Shown: positions 1-8,917 of the stretch, one piece after another
How positions within the stretch are numbered: the stretch's first letter is position 1
How the letters are laid out: every line of letters begins with the position of its first letter
From: an uncultured Alistipes sp.
GTDB lineage: Bacteria; Bacteroidota; Bacteroidia; Bacteroidales; UBA932
Reading direction: 5' to 3'
Assembly (NCBI GenBank): GCA_902388455.1
Contig: CABMPD010000001.1
Coordinates: forward strand, 62,001 to 126,000
Length of the DNA stretch: 64,000 nt
Notes under the pieces: generated by a model
What the model was told of the DNA's origin: nothing
The model's database searches: none
The model's input: the letters and a program-made list of their open reading frames with translations, nothing else
Made by a program: the position numbers and the translations under genes

Positions 1-975
1 GTATACGGAGGCTACTCATCAGAGATGGAAATCTCCGTAAAAAGCGGAAAAAGCGTCGCCGGCTGGCTGCGTAACGCCGGGCGCACTGTTTACGAAGTCC
101 TGCTCAGCCGCGAAGGCTGGTGGGCCGTCATCCCATCCGGCAGCGGAGAGGAAAAAAGGTGGCCCATAGACCGCAACGACTTTTCCTTTACTCCTGAAGG
201 AGAAGAAAGGATAACTTTCGACAAGGTATTCATCATCATCCACGGAGATCCGGGAGAGAATGGACGGCTCCAGGCCTACTTCGAGATGCTTGGCATCACT
301 TATGTCGGATGCTCATCCCAGTGCGCGACCATCGCATTTGACAAATACGCATGCAAGTCCTATCTTAGAGACAGCGGCATAACCATGGCTGCCGACATCA
401 TGCTGCGCCGCGAAGACATCTACGATCCCTATGACGTTGCCCGGACCCTTGGCATGCCGGTCTTCGTCAAGCCATGCGGCGGAGGTTCCAGCTTCGGAGT
501 CTCCAAAGTAAGTGATCCGGACGCGATGGATGCAGCCATCGAGAAAGCCTTCACCGAGAGCGACACCGTCATCGTAGAGAAATCCATCTTCGGACGGGAG
601 ATCGACTGCGGCGTCTACAGCACAGGAGAGGATGCCCGGGCCCTGCCGCTGATAGAGATCATACCGCGCCGTGAATTCTTTGACTACGAGGCCAAATACA
701 ACGGTGCCAGCAGCGAATTGTGCCCCGCGCCCATCCCCGAGGCCGACCGTGTCAGGATACAGGATGCCGCCGTCAAGATATTCAAGCGGCTGGGATGCTC
801 CGGACTGGTGAGAATGGATTTTATACTGGGGGTGGACGGACGGCCGTATTTCCTGGAAGTCAATCCCAACCCAGGCATGACAGAAGCCAGCCTCGTTCCA
901 CAGATGGTCCGTCAGGCCGGTATGACCATGGAGGAGTTCCTTACAGGACTGATAGACCGCACCGTGGAGGAATAG
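1..975 (+). CDS. ddl: D-alanine--D-alanine ligase, 5' end cut by window edge
   Basis: ATP-grasp ligase that joins two D-alanines for peptidoglycan precursors in the cytoplasm. The reading frame is open from base 1, and the residues before the first ATG (base 25) read GGYSSE followed by MEISVKSG. This is the conserved N-terminal Ddl motif (GG-S-E-EISLKSG), so the true start lies upstream of the window and the ATG at 25 is internal. Visible family features are HGDPGENG, the ATP-grasp core with FVKPCGGGSSFGVSKV, and the C-terminal metal and ATP site FLEVNPNPGMT. The stop is 3 bases before prmC, so the two are probably cotranscribed. Confidence 0.93.
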   Translation, partial: VYGGYSSEMEISVKSGKSVAGWLRNAGRTVYEVLLSREGWWAVIPSGSGEEKRWPIDRNDFSFTPEGEERITFDKVFIIIHGDPGENGRLQAYFEMLGITYVGCSSQCATIAFDKYACKSYLRDSGITMAADIMLRREDIYDPYDVARTLGMPVFVKPCGGGSSFGVSKVSDPDAMDAAIEKAFTESDTVIVEKSIFGREIDCGVYSTGEDARALPLIEIIPRREFFDYEAKYNGASSELCPAPIPEADRVRIQDAAVKIFKRLGCSGLVRMDFILGVDGRPYFLEVNPNPGMTEASLVPQMVRQAGMTMEEFLTGLIDRTVEE

Positions 976-978
976 CGC

Positions 979-1893
979 ATGACCCGCAAGGAATTCGTCA
1001 CCAAAGCGACAGAAAGTCTGGCACAGCAGTATTCCCCCAGAGAAGCCAAAGCCGTCTCTATCCGGATACTTTCCCACTTCCTCGGACTGTCCGAATACGA
1101 ATACTCGGTGGAGCCGGACGTCATCATACCCAGGCCGGACCTTGTCCGCATCCAGGAAGCCCTGGACGAACTGGCGGCAGACCGTCCGGTACAGTACGTT
1201 ATCGGAGAGGAAACATTCGAGGGCCACACGTTCCATGTCGATGAATCGGTTCTGATCCCCCGCCCCGAGACAGCACAGCTATGCCGCACAATCATCAGAT
1301 ATCTCAGGGAATCCGGAACAAGAGAGCCCAGAATCCTGGATGCCGGAACCGGTTCCGGCTGCATAGCATGGACATTGGCGGCCGCATTCCCGAAAGCGGA
1401 GATATTTGCATTCGACATAGATACGGCTGCTCTGAAAACTGCACGCTCGCAGAGAATATTTCTCGATGAGGCCTGCCGTCAGCCGGTTCCGAATCCTCCA
1501 GTATTCTTCCAGGCCGACATCCTGGACAGACCGCCTGAAGAGAGAGACCGCGGCATTGAGACCATGCCCAACATTGAGGACCTGGACATACTTGTGTCCA
1601 ACCCTCCCTATGTCTGCGAGTCTGAAAAGGATTTCATGGCTCCGAATGTACTGGACTACGAGCCCGACATAGCCCTCTTCGTTCCAGACAACGACCCGCT
1701 GAGATTCTACAAAGCCCTGGCCGGATGGGCGGAGGAGCTGGTAAGACCGGGCGGCAAATGCTTTTTTGAAATCAATGAGGCCTTCGGTCCTCAGGTCCGC
1801 GAGTTGTTCGAGAGCCGTGGATTCAGTGAAGTCGAGATAATGGAGGACATTCACGGCAAAAACAGATTTGCTACTTTCACCAAATGGTATTAA
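979..1893 (+). CDS. prmC: Peptide chain release factor N5-glutamine methyltransferase
   Basis: SAM-dependent methyltransferase (HemK/PrmC family) that methylates the GGQ glutamine of release factors. The 304-residue protein has the helical N-terminal domain, SAM motif I (LDAGTGSGCIAWTLA) and the diagnostic catalytic NPPY in LVSNPPYV. The ATG follows the ddl stop by 3 bases and is preceded by a purine-rich GTGGAGGA that can act as a ribosome binding site. An acidic insertion around residues 175-195 (ERDRGIETMPNIEDLD) lies before NPPY; it is longer than in many relatives but does not disturb the motif. Confidence 0.93.
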   Translation: MTRKEFVTKATESLAQQYSPREAKAVSIRILSHFLGLSEYEYSVEPDVIIPRPDLVRIQEALDELAADRPVQYVIGEETFEGHTFHVDESVLIPRPETAQLCRTIIRYLRESGTREPRILDAGTGSGCIAWTLAAAFPKAEIFAFDIDTAALKTARSQRIFLDEACRQPVPNPPVFFQADILDRPPEERDRGIETMPNIEDLDILVSNPPYVCESEKDFMAPNVLDYEPDIALFVPDNDPLRFYKALAGWAEELVRPGGKCFFEINEAFGPQVRELFESRGFSEVEIMEDIHGKNRFATFTKWY

Positions 1894-1903
1894 ATTTGTC
1901 TGC

Positions 1904-2878
1904 ATGAGAATACTCTGCGTCATACTAGTCTCTCTTCTGATGATGTCTCTGCCGTCCTACGCTTCCACTGCGCAGAAAGACACGGTGACAGTCATTACCC
2001 AATGGCTGCCACAGGCCCAGTTTGCCGGCATCATTATGGCTTACGAAAAGGGTTTCTACGAAGAAGCCGGCATCGAGGCCGAGATAAAATATGCGCAGGA
2101 ATCCGTTTCCAGCATAGACATGCTTGAGAACGGCGAAGCGGACATCATCACATCCATGCTGGTAGATGCCTTGGCTGCCAGGGATCTGGAGCTTCCTTTG
2201 GTAAATATTCTCCAGACTTCCTGCACCAATTCCTGCATGTTCGTCTCCCACACTCCCCTGAATGACGTCCATGACCTTGACGGTATGCGTATAGCCAGTT
2301 GGGTAGGAGGATTTTATGAGACAGCCATGTGCTTTGCCTACCGCAATTCCCTGAATGTAAAATGGACTCCTATCCTGTCCAACATCTACCCTTTCTCCGA
2401 AGGGGCCGTAGATGCCATGGTCGCAACAGAATACAATGAGTACTTCCAGATCATGATGGCTGGCATAGACATCGGCGAGGGCAATATAATCCGCCTGAGG
2501 GATGAAGGCTACGATATTCCGGAAGACGGCATTTACACTACAGAACAGTATTACAGTTCCCACAAGGATGTCGTGGACCGCTTTGTCCGGGCCACCGTCC
2601 GTGGCTGGGAATGGGTCCGTAATCCGGACAATCTGGAAGAAACTGTAGATACCATAACCGGGATAATGAGAAGGATGAACATTCCTGCCAGTAAGGTCAA
2701 TCAGAAGTACATGCTGAAAACAGTGCTCCGGCTCCAGGAAGACAGCACGGGGCACGTACCGTACAGACTCGACCCATCCAGGTTTGACTTTACCGTCAGA
2801 ATGTTGAGAGAAAGCAACTTTATCCTGGAAACGATAGACTATGATGATTTCGTCCACACGCCGGACACAGACAGCTGA
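1904..2878 (+). CDS. NMT1/THI5-like periplasmic binding protein
   Basis: A 324-residue periplasmic binding protein of the SsuA/THI5/NMT1 family. It has a signal peptide (MRILCVILVSLLMMSLPSYA) and the typical start of the fold, TQWLPQAQFAGIIMAYEKGFYEEAG. The ATG at 1904 is chosen because it starts the signal peptide directly; an in-frame ATG at 1868 lies inside prmC and would bury the signal sequence. No permease or ATPase gene is nearby. The gene lies 10 bases after prmC and 2 bases before a Cache-type phosphatase gene. It may therefore present a ligand to that sensor rather than serve import; this is inference. The ligand cannot be read from sequence. Confidence 0.75.
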   Translation: MRILCVILVSLLMMSLPSYASTAQKDTVTVITQWLPQAQFAGIIMAYEKGFYEEAGIEAEIKYAQESVSSIDMLENGEADIITSMLVDALAARDLELPLVNILQTSCTNSCMFVSHTPLNDVHDLDGMRIASWVGGFYETAMCFAYRNSLNVKWTPILSNIYPFSEGAVDAMVATEYNEYFQIMMAGIDIGEGNIIRLRDEGYDIPEDGIYTTEQYYSSHKDVVDRFVRATVRGWEWVRNPDNLEETVDTITGIMRRMNIPASKVNQKYMLKTVLRLQEDSTGHVPYRLDPSRFDFTVRMLRESNFILETIDYDDFVHTPDTDS

Positions 2879-2880
2879 GT

Positions 2881-5217
2881 ATGTTCAAGTCATTTGCCGA
2901 CAAGATAAGCGTCTATGTCATTCTGCTGACAGCCGTCCTGTTCCTGATAACCGCTGTAACGGTGAACAGGTACAGCTACCGTCATGTACGCAGCGAGGCT
3001 GTCACCAACGCATTCAGCCAGCTTAAAGCCCTGAATATGGAAATGGAGGGCACGCTCGGTTCGATATCGACAGCCATGAACAATATTGCGCCGCGTGCAG
3101 AGCGGCTGGCACTGAACAACAGCGACACAGCCGATTTTCTGGGACTGCTGCGGGATGTACTTGCCAACACACCGCAGCTGACGGACATAGTCATCTGCCT
3201 TGAGCCCTATTTCTACCAGGGAGAATATAGATTTGCCGCCTATGGCATCAAGGAAAAAGACTCCATCCGCACCTACATGATACATCGCAGGAACTACGAA
3301 TACATCTACTACGACTGGTACGTCATACCCCGCTGCACCGGCAACAGCTACTGGACCGACCCGTACATAGACAAAGCCTGGGGACAGCTCTCGATGTGTT
3401 CCTATTCCGTTCCCCTGAAAGACCGGGAAGGCAGATTCATCGGTGCATTCTGCGCAGGTATTGAAACAGACTGGTTCACTGACATGATAGACAGCATCCA
3501 GCTGTACGACAACTCCTATAATTTTCTCATAGGCAAGACTGCCGGATACATAGTCCATCCGGACCCGGAATACATAATAAACGAGACGGTCTTCACACAT
3601 GCTCTTATCAAAGGAGACAGCACCCTGGCGGATATCGGCCGAAGAATGATATCGGGGATAACAGGAATGGAAGAAATCGACATCAGCGGGGAGCCCAGCA
3701 TGGTATTCTTCACTCCTGTCCGGTCAAACGGCTGGAGCATCGCCACTGTCTGCCCCAAGAGCGATATCTTTGCTGAAGTATACCGCATATCCAGGGCTAT
3801 TGCCATCATTGCCCTGATATCCATCGTCGTTATGGCGTTTATTATCCGACTGACCATCTACAGAGCGACACGGCCACTTACACTGCTCGCCAAATCCGCG
3901 GACAGAATCGCTGAAGGAGAATTCAACGTCCCCATACCGGATTTCTCCGGAGACGATGAGGTAGGCCGTCTCGGCAGGTCTTTCTCGACCATGCAGACAT
4001 CCCTGGCCTCATATATGGAACGCCTGCGGCGCACCACAGCTGCCAAGGAACGTATTGAAAGCGAGCTCAGCATCGCCCGCGAGATTCAGATGGGAATGGT
4101 GCCCAAGACATTTCCCCCATATCCTGAAAGAGACGACATCGATATTTACGCCATACTGAATCCTGCAAAGGAAATCGGCGGAGACCTCTACGACTTCTTC
4201 ATCAAGGACAACAGCCTGTTTTTCGCCATCGGCGATGTCTCAGGCAAAGGCGTACCCGCATCCCTTCTGATGGCCGTGACACGCAGCCATTTCCGGTCTG
4301 TGGCATCCACGCTCAAAGACCCTGCGGCTATCATCGCTTCGATGAACAAGGCCCTGTCCGAGACCAATGACTCCAACATGTTCGTCACCTTCTTCACCGG
4401 TATAATGGACCTCAGCACCGGAGATGTAAAGTATTCCAACGCAGGGCATAATCCGCCCATGATCCTAACCCCGTCCGGACAAGTAATCAGGCTGAATCCC
4501 GACCCCAACCTGCCGATAGGCTTCTTCCCCGACTACAAATATACGGACGGCACATTCTCCATGGAGCCAGGCTCGACCATTATCCTCTATACTGACGGAC
4601 TGACCGAAGCAGAAAACGCGGAACACGAACTGTACGGTGAGAGCAGACTCACAGCCTCTATAGCTGCCCAGATAGACAAAGACGCCGCATCCACTGTGGC
4701 AGGACTCTACTCAGATGTGGAACACCATGTCAATGGAGCCGCACAGAGCGATGACCTGACCATACTCGCAATCAAATACATCGGAAACAACAGCATGGAC
4801 TGCCGGGACACCAGAATCCTCAGCCTGGACAACCAGGTCTCAGAACTGACAAAGCTCAGTGCCTTCGTAGAACAGACCTGCAGTGAGGCAGGTATCGACC
4901 AGACACTCACCATGAGCATAAATCTGGCTCTTGAAGAAGCCGTATCCAATGTCATCTTCTACGCATTTCCGAAAGGAGAGACAGGACACCGCATCACCGT
5001 CAAATTCACTCTGCGCGGCAATGAGCTGAGATACACCATCTTCGACCGCGGCATCCCATTCAATCCCCTTGCAAGGGCAGATGCCGATATAACCCTCAGC
5101 GCCGAAGACCGCAATATCGGAGGCCTCGGCATATTTCTTGTCAAGCAGATAATGGACCGGGTGGAATACGAGCGGAAAGGAGCGGAGAATATACTGAAAT
5201 TAACAAAAATAATATAA
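2881..5217 (+). CDS. Membrane sensor with Cache, HAMP, SpoIIE-type PP2C phosphatase and HATPase (RsbU-RsbW fusion)
   Basis: A 778-residue inner-membrane signalling protein. Order: a transmembrane helix (about 10-31), a periplasmic dCache-like sensor (about 35-300), a second helix (about 303-327), HAMP (about 328-380), a SpoIIE/RsbU PP2C phosphatase (about 400-635), and a C-terminal RsbW-like HATPase (about 650-778). PP2C metal ligands are visible as D435 (GGDLYDFF), D452 (GDVSGKG) and D624/D625 (DDLTIL). The HATPase N-box is E685 to N690 (LALEEAVSNV). Phosphatase and kinase for the same antagonist are thus in one chain. The STAS gene 13 bases downstream is the natural substrate. No sigma-factor gene is adjacent, so the output is unknown. 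Confidence 0.9.
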   Translation: MFKSFADKISVYVILLTAVLFLITAVTVNRYSYRHVRSEAVTNAFSQLKALNMEMEGTLGSISTAMNNIAPRAERLALNNSDTADFLGLLRDVLANTPQLTDIVICLEPYFYQGEYRFAAYGIKEKDSIRTYMIHRRNYEYIYYDWYVIPRCTGNSYWTDPYIDKAWGQLSMCSYSVPLKDREGRFIGAFCAGIETDWFTDMIDSIQLYDNSYNFLIGKTAGYIVHPDPEYIINETVFTHALIKGDSTLADIGRRMISGITGMEEIDISGEPSMVFFTPVRSNGWSIATVCPKSDIFAEVYRISRAIAIIALISIVVMAFIIRLTIYRATRPLTLLAKSADRIAEGEFNVPIPDFSGDDEVGRLGRSFSTMQTSLASYMERLRRTTAAKERIESELSIAREIQMGMVPKTFPPYPERDDIDIYAILNPAKEIGGDLYDFFIKDNSLFFAIGDVSGKGVPASLLMAVTRSHFRSVASTLKDPAAIIASMNKALSETNDSNMFVTFFTGIMDLSTGDVKYSNAGHNPPMILTPSGQVIRLNPDPNLPIGFFPDYKYTDGTFSMEPGSTIILYTDGLTEAENAEHELYGESRLTASIAAQIDKDAASTVAGLYSDVEHHVNGAAQSDDLTILAIKYIGNNSMDCRDTRILSLDNQVSELTKLSAFVEQTCSEAGIDQTLTMSINLALEEAVSNVIFYAFPKGETGHRITVKFTLRGNELRYTIFDRGIPFNPLARADADITLSAEDRNIGGLGIFLVKQIMDRVEYERKGAENILKLTKII

Positions 5218-5230
5218 AACAAACGACAAT

Positions 5231-5533
5231 ATGGACCTTAGCATCAGTACTGAAAACGGTAAGACGCGGGCCAGGGTAACCGGCCGGCTGGACACTACCA
5301 ACTCGGAAGAATTCGAGAAAAAAATGGCGCCTCTGCTGGAAGGGGGTAATCCCGACATAGAGATGGACTGTTCGGAACTTGAATACATCAGCAGTTCCGG
5401 TCTCAGACTGTTCCTGACTCTTCAGAAGAGTGTCAACGCCCGGGGTGGAAAACTCGTCATCCTCAATATGCAGAGCGCCATCAAGGACATCTTCAATATG
5501 ACGGGATTCTCCCGTATCATGACGATTATGTAA
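5231..5533 (+). CDS. STAS-domain anti-sigma factor antagonist (SpoIIAA/RsbV type)
   Basis: A 100-residue single STAS domain. The phosphorylation loop reads YISSSGLRLF; S56, just before G57, aligns with the serine phosphorylated in SpoIIAA and RsbV. It lies 13 bases downstream of the PP2C-HATPase gene, which could dephosphorylate and phosphorylate it. This is the third gene of a partner-switch cassette. Its last 8 bases overlap the 3' end of the convergent ispD. Confidence 0.9.
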   Translation: MDLSISTENGKTRARVTGRLDTTNSEEFEKKMAPLLEGGNPDIEMDCSELEYISSSGLRLFLTLQKSVNARGGKLVILNMQSAIKDIFNMTGFSRIMTIM

Positions 5534-6212
5534 GCAGACCCGACTCGACAACAGCCCTGGCAAGAGCCATGTCCTCCGGTGTCGTCAGCTTGATATTGAG
5601 ACGGCTTCCTGTGCAGAAATGCAGGGGCACGCCGTTTTTTTCAACCACGGAGGCATCATCCGTAAACTCAGGCGTATACGCTGCGCTGTATGCCTGTCTC
5701 AACACCTCCGTCCAGAATATCTGCGGCGTCTGGACCAGCCGGTAGCGGCTTCTGTCCACTATGGAAGAACGACCCTCCTCTTCCTCGAAAAGCCGCATTG
5801 AATCGGAAACAGGCATTACCGGCACCACCGCAGGAAACTCCTCGGCCAACTCATACATGCAGACTATGTCCTCCTTCCTCATCAGGGGACGGACACCGTC
5901 ATGGACTGCCGCCAGAGCTCCGTCAGGAATATACTTCATGGCCTTGCGCACCGAATGGAAGCGCGTCAGGCCACCTTCAACAAGGATATGCGGGAAAATA
6001 AAATCGTTTTTTCGACAGTAATTCAACCACATATCTCTTATCGTAGGATTAATGGAGACAATTACCTGGACATTGAACGGCAGACTGCGGAACAGATCCA
6101 CAGTTCTGCGCAGAACTGGCTGACCGCATAAGTCCAACATCTGTTTAGGCAGCTCCGAACCCATTCTGGAGCCTGTTCCGCCCGCCGGTATGATGACATA
6201 TCTTTCGCGCAT
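5526..6212 (-). CDS. ispD: 2-C-methyl-D-erythritol 4-phosphate cytidylyltransferase
   Basis: Nucleotidyltransferase of the MEP isoprenoid pathway that makes CDP-methylerythritol. The N-terminal CTP loop reads VIIPAGGTGSRMGSELPKQ, and the family's AVHDGVRPL follows. About 228 residues, normal for IspD. An ATG at 6239 would add nine residues (MKKLFQVNP). The internal ATG at 6212 is preferred because a minus-strand -7 box (TACATTTG, 6237-6244) would place the transcript start near 6230, inside that extension. The gene is divergent from purH. Confidence 0.92.
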   Translation of the reverse strand: MRERYVIIPAGGTGSRMGSELPKQMLDLCGQPVLRRTVDLFRSLPFNVQVIVSINPTIRDMWLNYCRKNDFIFPHILVEGGLTRFHSVRKAMKYIPDGALAAVHDGVRPLMRKEDIVCMYELAEEFPAVVPVMPVSDSMRLFEEEEGRSSIVDRSRYRLVQTPQIFWTEVLRQAYSAAYTPEFTDDASVVEKNGVPLHFCTGSRLNIKLTTPEDMALARAVVESGLLT

Positions 6213-6236
6213 CGGATTGACTTGAAATAATTTTTT

Positions 6237-6244
6237 CAAATGTA
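6237..6244 (-). promoter_or_regulatory. Probable -7 box for ispD
   Basis: Reads TACATTTG on the minus strand, a full match to the Bacteroidota TAnnTTTG box. No clear TTTG lies 20 bases upstream. It decides the ispD start: the upstream ATG at 6239 falls inside the box. Confidence 0.5.
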
Positions 6245-6266
6245 CAATTTATATTGCATTTATTGT

Positions 6267-6274
6267 TATTTTTG
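6267..6274 (+). promoter_or_regulatory. Probable -7 box for purH
   Basis: TATTTTTG matches TAnnTTTG and lies 48 bases before the purH ATG. No good -33 box is visible. Together with the ispD box it forms a compact divergent promoter. Confidence 0.5.
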
Positions 6275-6322
6275 TGGCCTGAAAGCCATTATTAGACATA
6301 ACATAATTGTTTTTCACCCGAT

Positions 6323-7849
6323 ATGAACAGCGATAGAACGATCCGGAGAGCACTGATTTCAGTGTATGACAAGAATCTCATTTTAGACATTGCAAATGAG
6401 CTGGTTAGCCTGGATGTAGAGATACTTTCCACAGGGGGGACCCAGCACTACCTGACCTCGCATAACATTCCTGTTACAGCCGTAGAGGACGTAACCGGAT
6501 ATCCCTCCATCTTCGGAGGACGCGTGAAGACCCTTCACCCGAAGGTAATGGGAGGCATCCTCTACCGCAGGGAGGAGGCCGGAGACCTCGAGGAGAGAGA
6601 AAAATATGAGATTCCCGGCATCGACCTGGTCATCGTAGACCTCTACCCCTTCGAGGAGTATGTCGCCAAGGGCGCATCGGAGGAGGAGATTATCGAGAAG
6701 ATAGACATCGGAGGCATCACCCTCATCCGCGCCGCCGCAAAGAACTTCCGTGACGTGATCATTGTACCCGGCAAGGATTCCTACGCTGACCTGCTGGAGC
6801 TGCTGCGCACGAAGAAGGGAGTGTCCTCCATTGAGGACCGCCGCCGCTTCGCCGCCAGGGCCTTCCTCAAGAGCTCCGGATACGACACACATATCTTCCA
6901 GTATTTCAACCGCAGGGAGGAGATACCCGCCTTCACCGCCAGCGAGACCCGTCCCACCCACCTGCGCTACGGGGAGAACCCCCACCAGAAAGCCATGTTC
7001 TACGGCTCCGAGGACGCCCTCCCCGAGCAACTGCACGGCAAGGAGATATCCTACAACAACATGCTGGACATCGAGGCCGCCCTCGAGCTCATCTCGGACT
7101 TCGACCGCACCGCAGTGGCCGTCATCAAGCACAACAACGCCTGCGGCTGTGCCGAGGGTGACACCGTCCTGGACGCCTGGAACGCAGCCCTGGCCGCCGA
7201 CCCCGTATCCGCATTCGGAGGCATCATCGTCTCGAACCGCCCGATAGACAAGGCCACGGCCGAGGAGATGCACAAGATATTCTTCGAGGTGGTCATCGCC
7301 CCGGACTATTCGCCCGAGGCCCTGGACATCCTCGAGGGCAAGAAGAACCGCATCATCCTGCGCAGCGCCTCCGCCCGTCCCTCAGCGGTGAAGTTCCGCT
7401 CGATGCTGGGCGGCGTGCTCGTTCAGGACAGGGACACCTTCAGGGAGTCTCCCGCCGACCTGAGGACAGTAACCAAGGTTGAGCCTACCCGTGAGCAGAT
7501 AGACGACATGCTTTTCGCCAACATCATAGTCAAGCACTCCAAGTCCAACGCCATCGTACTGGCCAAGAACCACCGCCTGATAGCCAGCGGTATCGGCCAG
7601 ACCTCCAGGGTAGATGCCCTCAAGCAGGCCATCGAGAAGGCCCGCAGCTTCGGATTCTCCCTCGAGGGAGCCGTGATGGCCTCGGACGCCTTCTTCCCCT
7701 TCGCCGACTGCGTGGAGATAGCCGACAAGGCCGGCATCAAGGCGGTCATTCATCCGGGCGGCTCCATCCGCGACAACGAGAGCGTGGAGTACTGCGACGC
7801 CCACGGCCTGGCCATGGTGATGACAGGACACAGACATTTCAAGCACTAG
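6323..7849 (+). CDS. purH: Bifunctional AICAR transformylase / IMP cyclohydrolase
   Basis: Catalyses the last two steps of IMP synthesis. The 508-residue protein has the N-terminal cyclohydrolase (MGS-like) domain, starting RRALISVYDKN with STGGT and GGRVKTLHPK. The AICARFT domain contains LRYGENPHQKAMFYG and VIKHNNACGCA, with the catalytic lysine and histidine. It is followed after 29 bases by mreB on the same strand with no visible promoter between, so the cell-shape genes may be read through from purH. Confidence 0.96.
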   Translation: MNSDRTIRRALISVYDKNLILDIANELVSLDVEILSTGGTQHYLTSHNIPVTAVEDVTGYPSIFGGRVKTLHPKVMGGILYRREEAGDLEEREKYEIPGIDLVIVDLYPFEEYVAKGASEEEIIEKIDIGGITLIRAAAKNFRDVIIVPGKDSYADLLELLRTKKGVSSIEDRRRFAARAFLKSSGYDTHIFQYFNRREEIPAFTASETRPTHLRYGENPHQKAMFYGSEDALPEQLHGKEISYNNMLDIEAALELISDFDRTAVAVIKHNNACGCAEGDTVLDAWNAALAADPVSAFGGIIVSNRPIDKATAEEMHKIFFEVVIAPDYSPEALDILEGKKNRIILRSASARPSAVKFRSMLGGVLVQDRDTFRESPADLRTVTKVEPTREQIDDMLFANIIVKHSKSNAIVLAKNHRLIASGIGQTSRVDALKQAIEKARSFGFSLEGAVMASDAFFPFADCVEIADKAGIKAVIHPGGSIRDNESVEYCDAHGLAMVMTGHRHFKH

Positions 7850-7878
7850 AATCTATAACCTGAATAATTTCAAGAGAC

Positions 7879-8898
7879 ATGGGATTTTCTTTCCTCACCC
7901 AAGAACTGGCAATGGACCTCGGTACCGCCAACACTGTCATCCTCCAGGACGGCAAGATAGTGGTGGACGAGCCCTCCGTGATAGCATTTGACCAGACCAC
8001 CGGAAAGGCCATAGCCGTAGGGCAGAAGGCCAAGCTGATGTACGAGAAGACTCACCCCAATATCAAGACCGTACGTCCCCTCCGTGACGGTGTCATCGCT
8101 GACTTCAACGCCGCCGAACAGATGATCAGGGGATTCGTCAAGATGATCAACTACCGCCGCTCCTTCTTCACGCCCAATCTGAAAATGGTGATCTGCATTC
8201 CTAAGGGCAGCACCGAGGTTGAGATAAGAGCCGTACGCGACTCTGCCGAGCACGCAGGAGCCCGGGACATATACATGATTTTCGAGCCTATGGCGGCAGC
8301 CATGGGCATCGGCCTGGACGTCAACGCCCCTGCCGGCAACATGGTGGTGGACATAGGAGGCGGCACCTCCGAAATCGCCGTAATATCCCTCGGCGGAATC
8401 GTTACCAGCCAGTCCATCAGGGTTGCAGGTGACGTATTCACATCCGACATCCAGCAATACATGCGTCAGCAGCACAATATTAAAGTCGGTGAAATCACCT
8501 CCGAGGAAATCAAAATCCGAATCGGCGCCGCTATACCGGACCTGGATGAAGCTCCCGAACCCTTCATAGTCCGCGGCCCCAATCTGATGACGGCCCATCC
8601 CGTAGAGATAGCCGTTACGAGCCAGGAAGTTGCCCATTGCCTGGACAAATCGGTGGCCAAGATTGAAGCCGCCGTACTTCAGGTTCTGGAGCAGACCCCC
8701 CCGGAGCTTTACCAGGACATTGTGCAGAAAGGTATTTTCCTGACAGGCGGCGGAGCACTGCTCAGAGGCCTGGACAAGAGGCTCTACGACAAGATCAATA
8801 TCCCTTTCCACGTAGGGGAGGATCCTCTGAGAGCCGTGGCCAGAGGCACCAGCATCGCCCTCAGGAATCCCTCACAGTACCCCTTCCTGATGCGTTAG
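7879..8898 (+). CDS. mreB: Rod shape-determining protein MreB
   Basis: Bacterial actin that organises lateral-wall synthesis on the inner face of the membrane. The 339-residue protein shows phosphate-1 (AMDLGTANTVI), phosphate-2 (MVVDIGGGTSEIAVISLGGI) and adenosine (LTGGGALLRGLD) motifs, and an amphipathic N-terminal segment (MGFSFLTQE). First gene of mreB-mreC-mreD-mrdA-rodA, all closely spaced. Confidence 0.97.
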   Translation: MGFSFLTQELAMDLGTANTVILQDGKIVVDEPSVIAFDQTTGKAIAVGQKAKLMYEKTHPNIKTVRPLRDGVIADFNAAEQMIRGFVKMINYRRSFFTPNLKMVICIPKGSTEVEIRAVRDSAEHAGARDIYMIFEPMAAAMGIGLDVNAPAGNMVVDIGGGTSEIAVISLGGIVTSQSIRVAGDVFTSDIQQYMRQQHNIKVGEITSEEIKIRIGAAIPDLDEAPEPFIVRGPNLMTAHPVEIAVTSQEVAHCLDKSVAKIEAAVLQVLEQTPPELYQDIVQKGIFLTGGGALLRGLDKRLYDKINIPFHVGEDPLRAVARGTSIALRNPSQYPFLMR

Positions 8899-8917
8899 CA
8901 TCCACGGCAGAGTATCG

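Noticed and set aside
313-1236. Long antisense frames opposite ddl, purH, gcvP, thrA and atpA
   Set aside because: They are by-products of high-GC codon use in the true genes; none has a domain, a promoter or a sensible composition.
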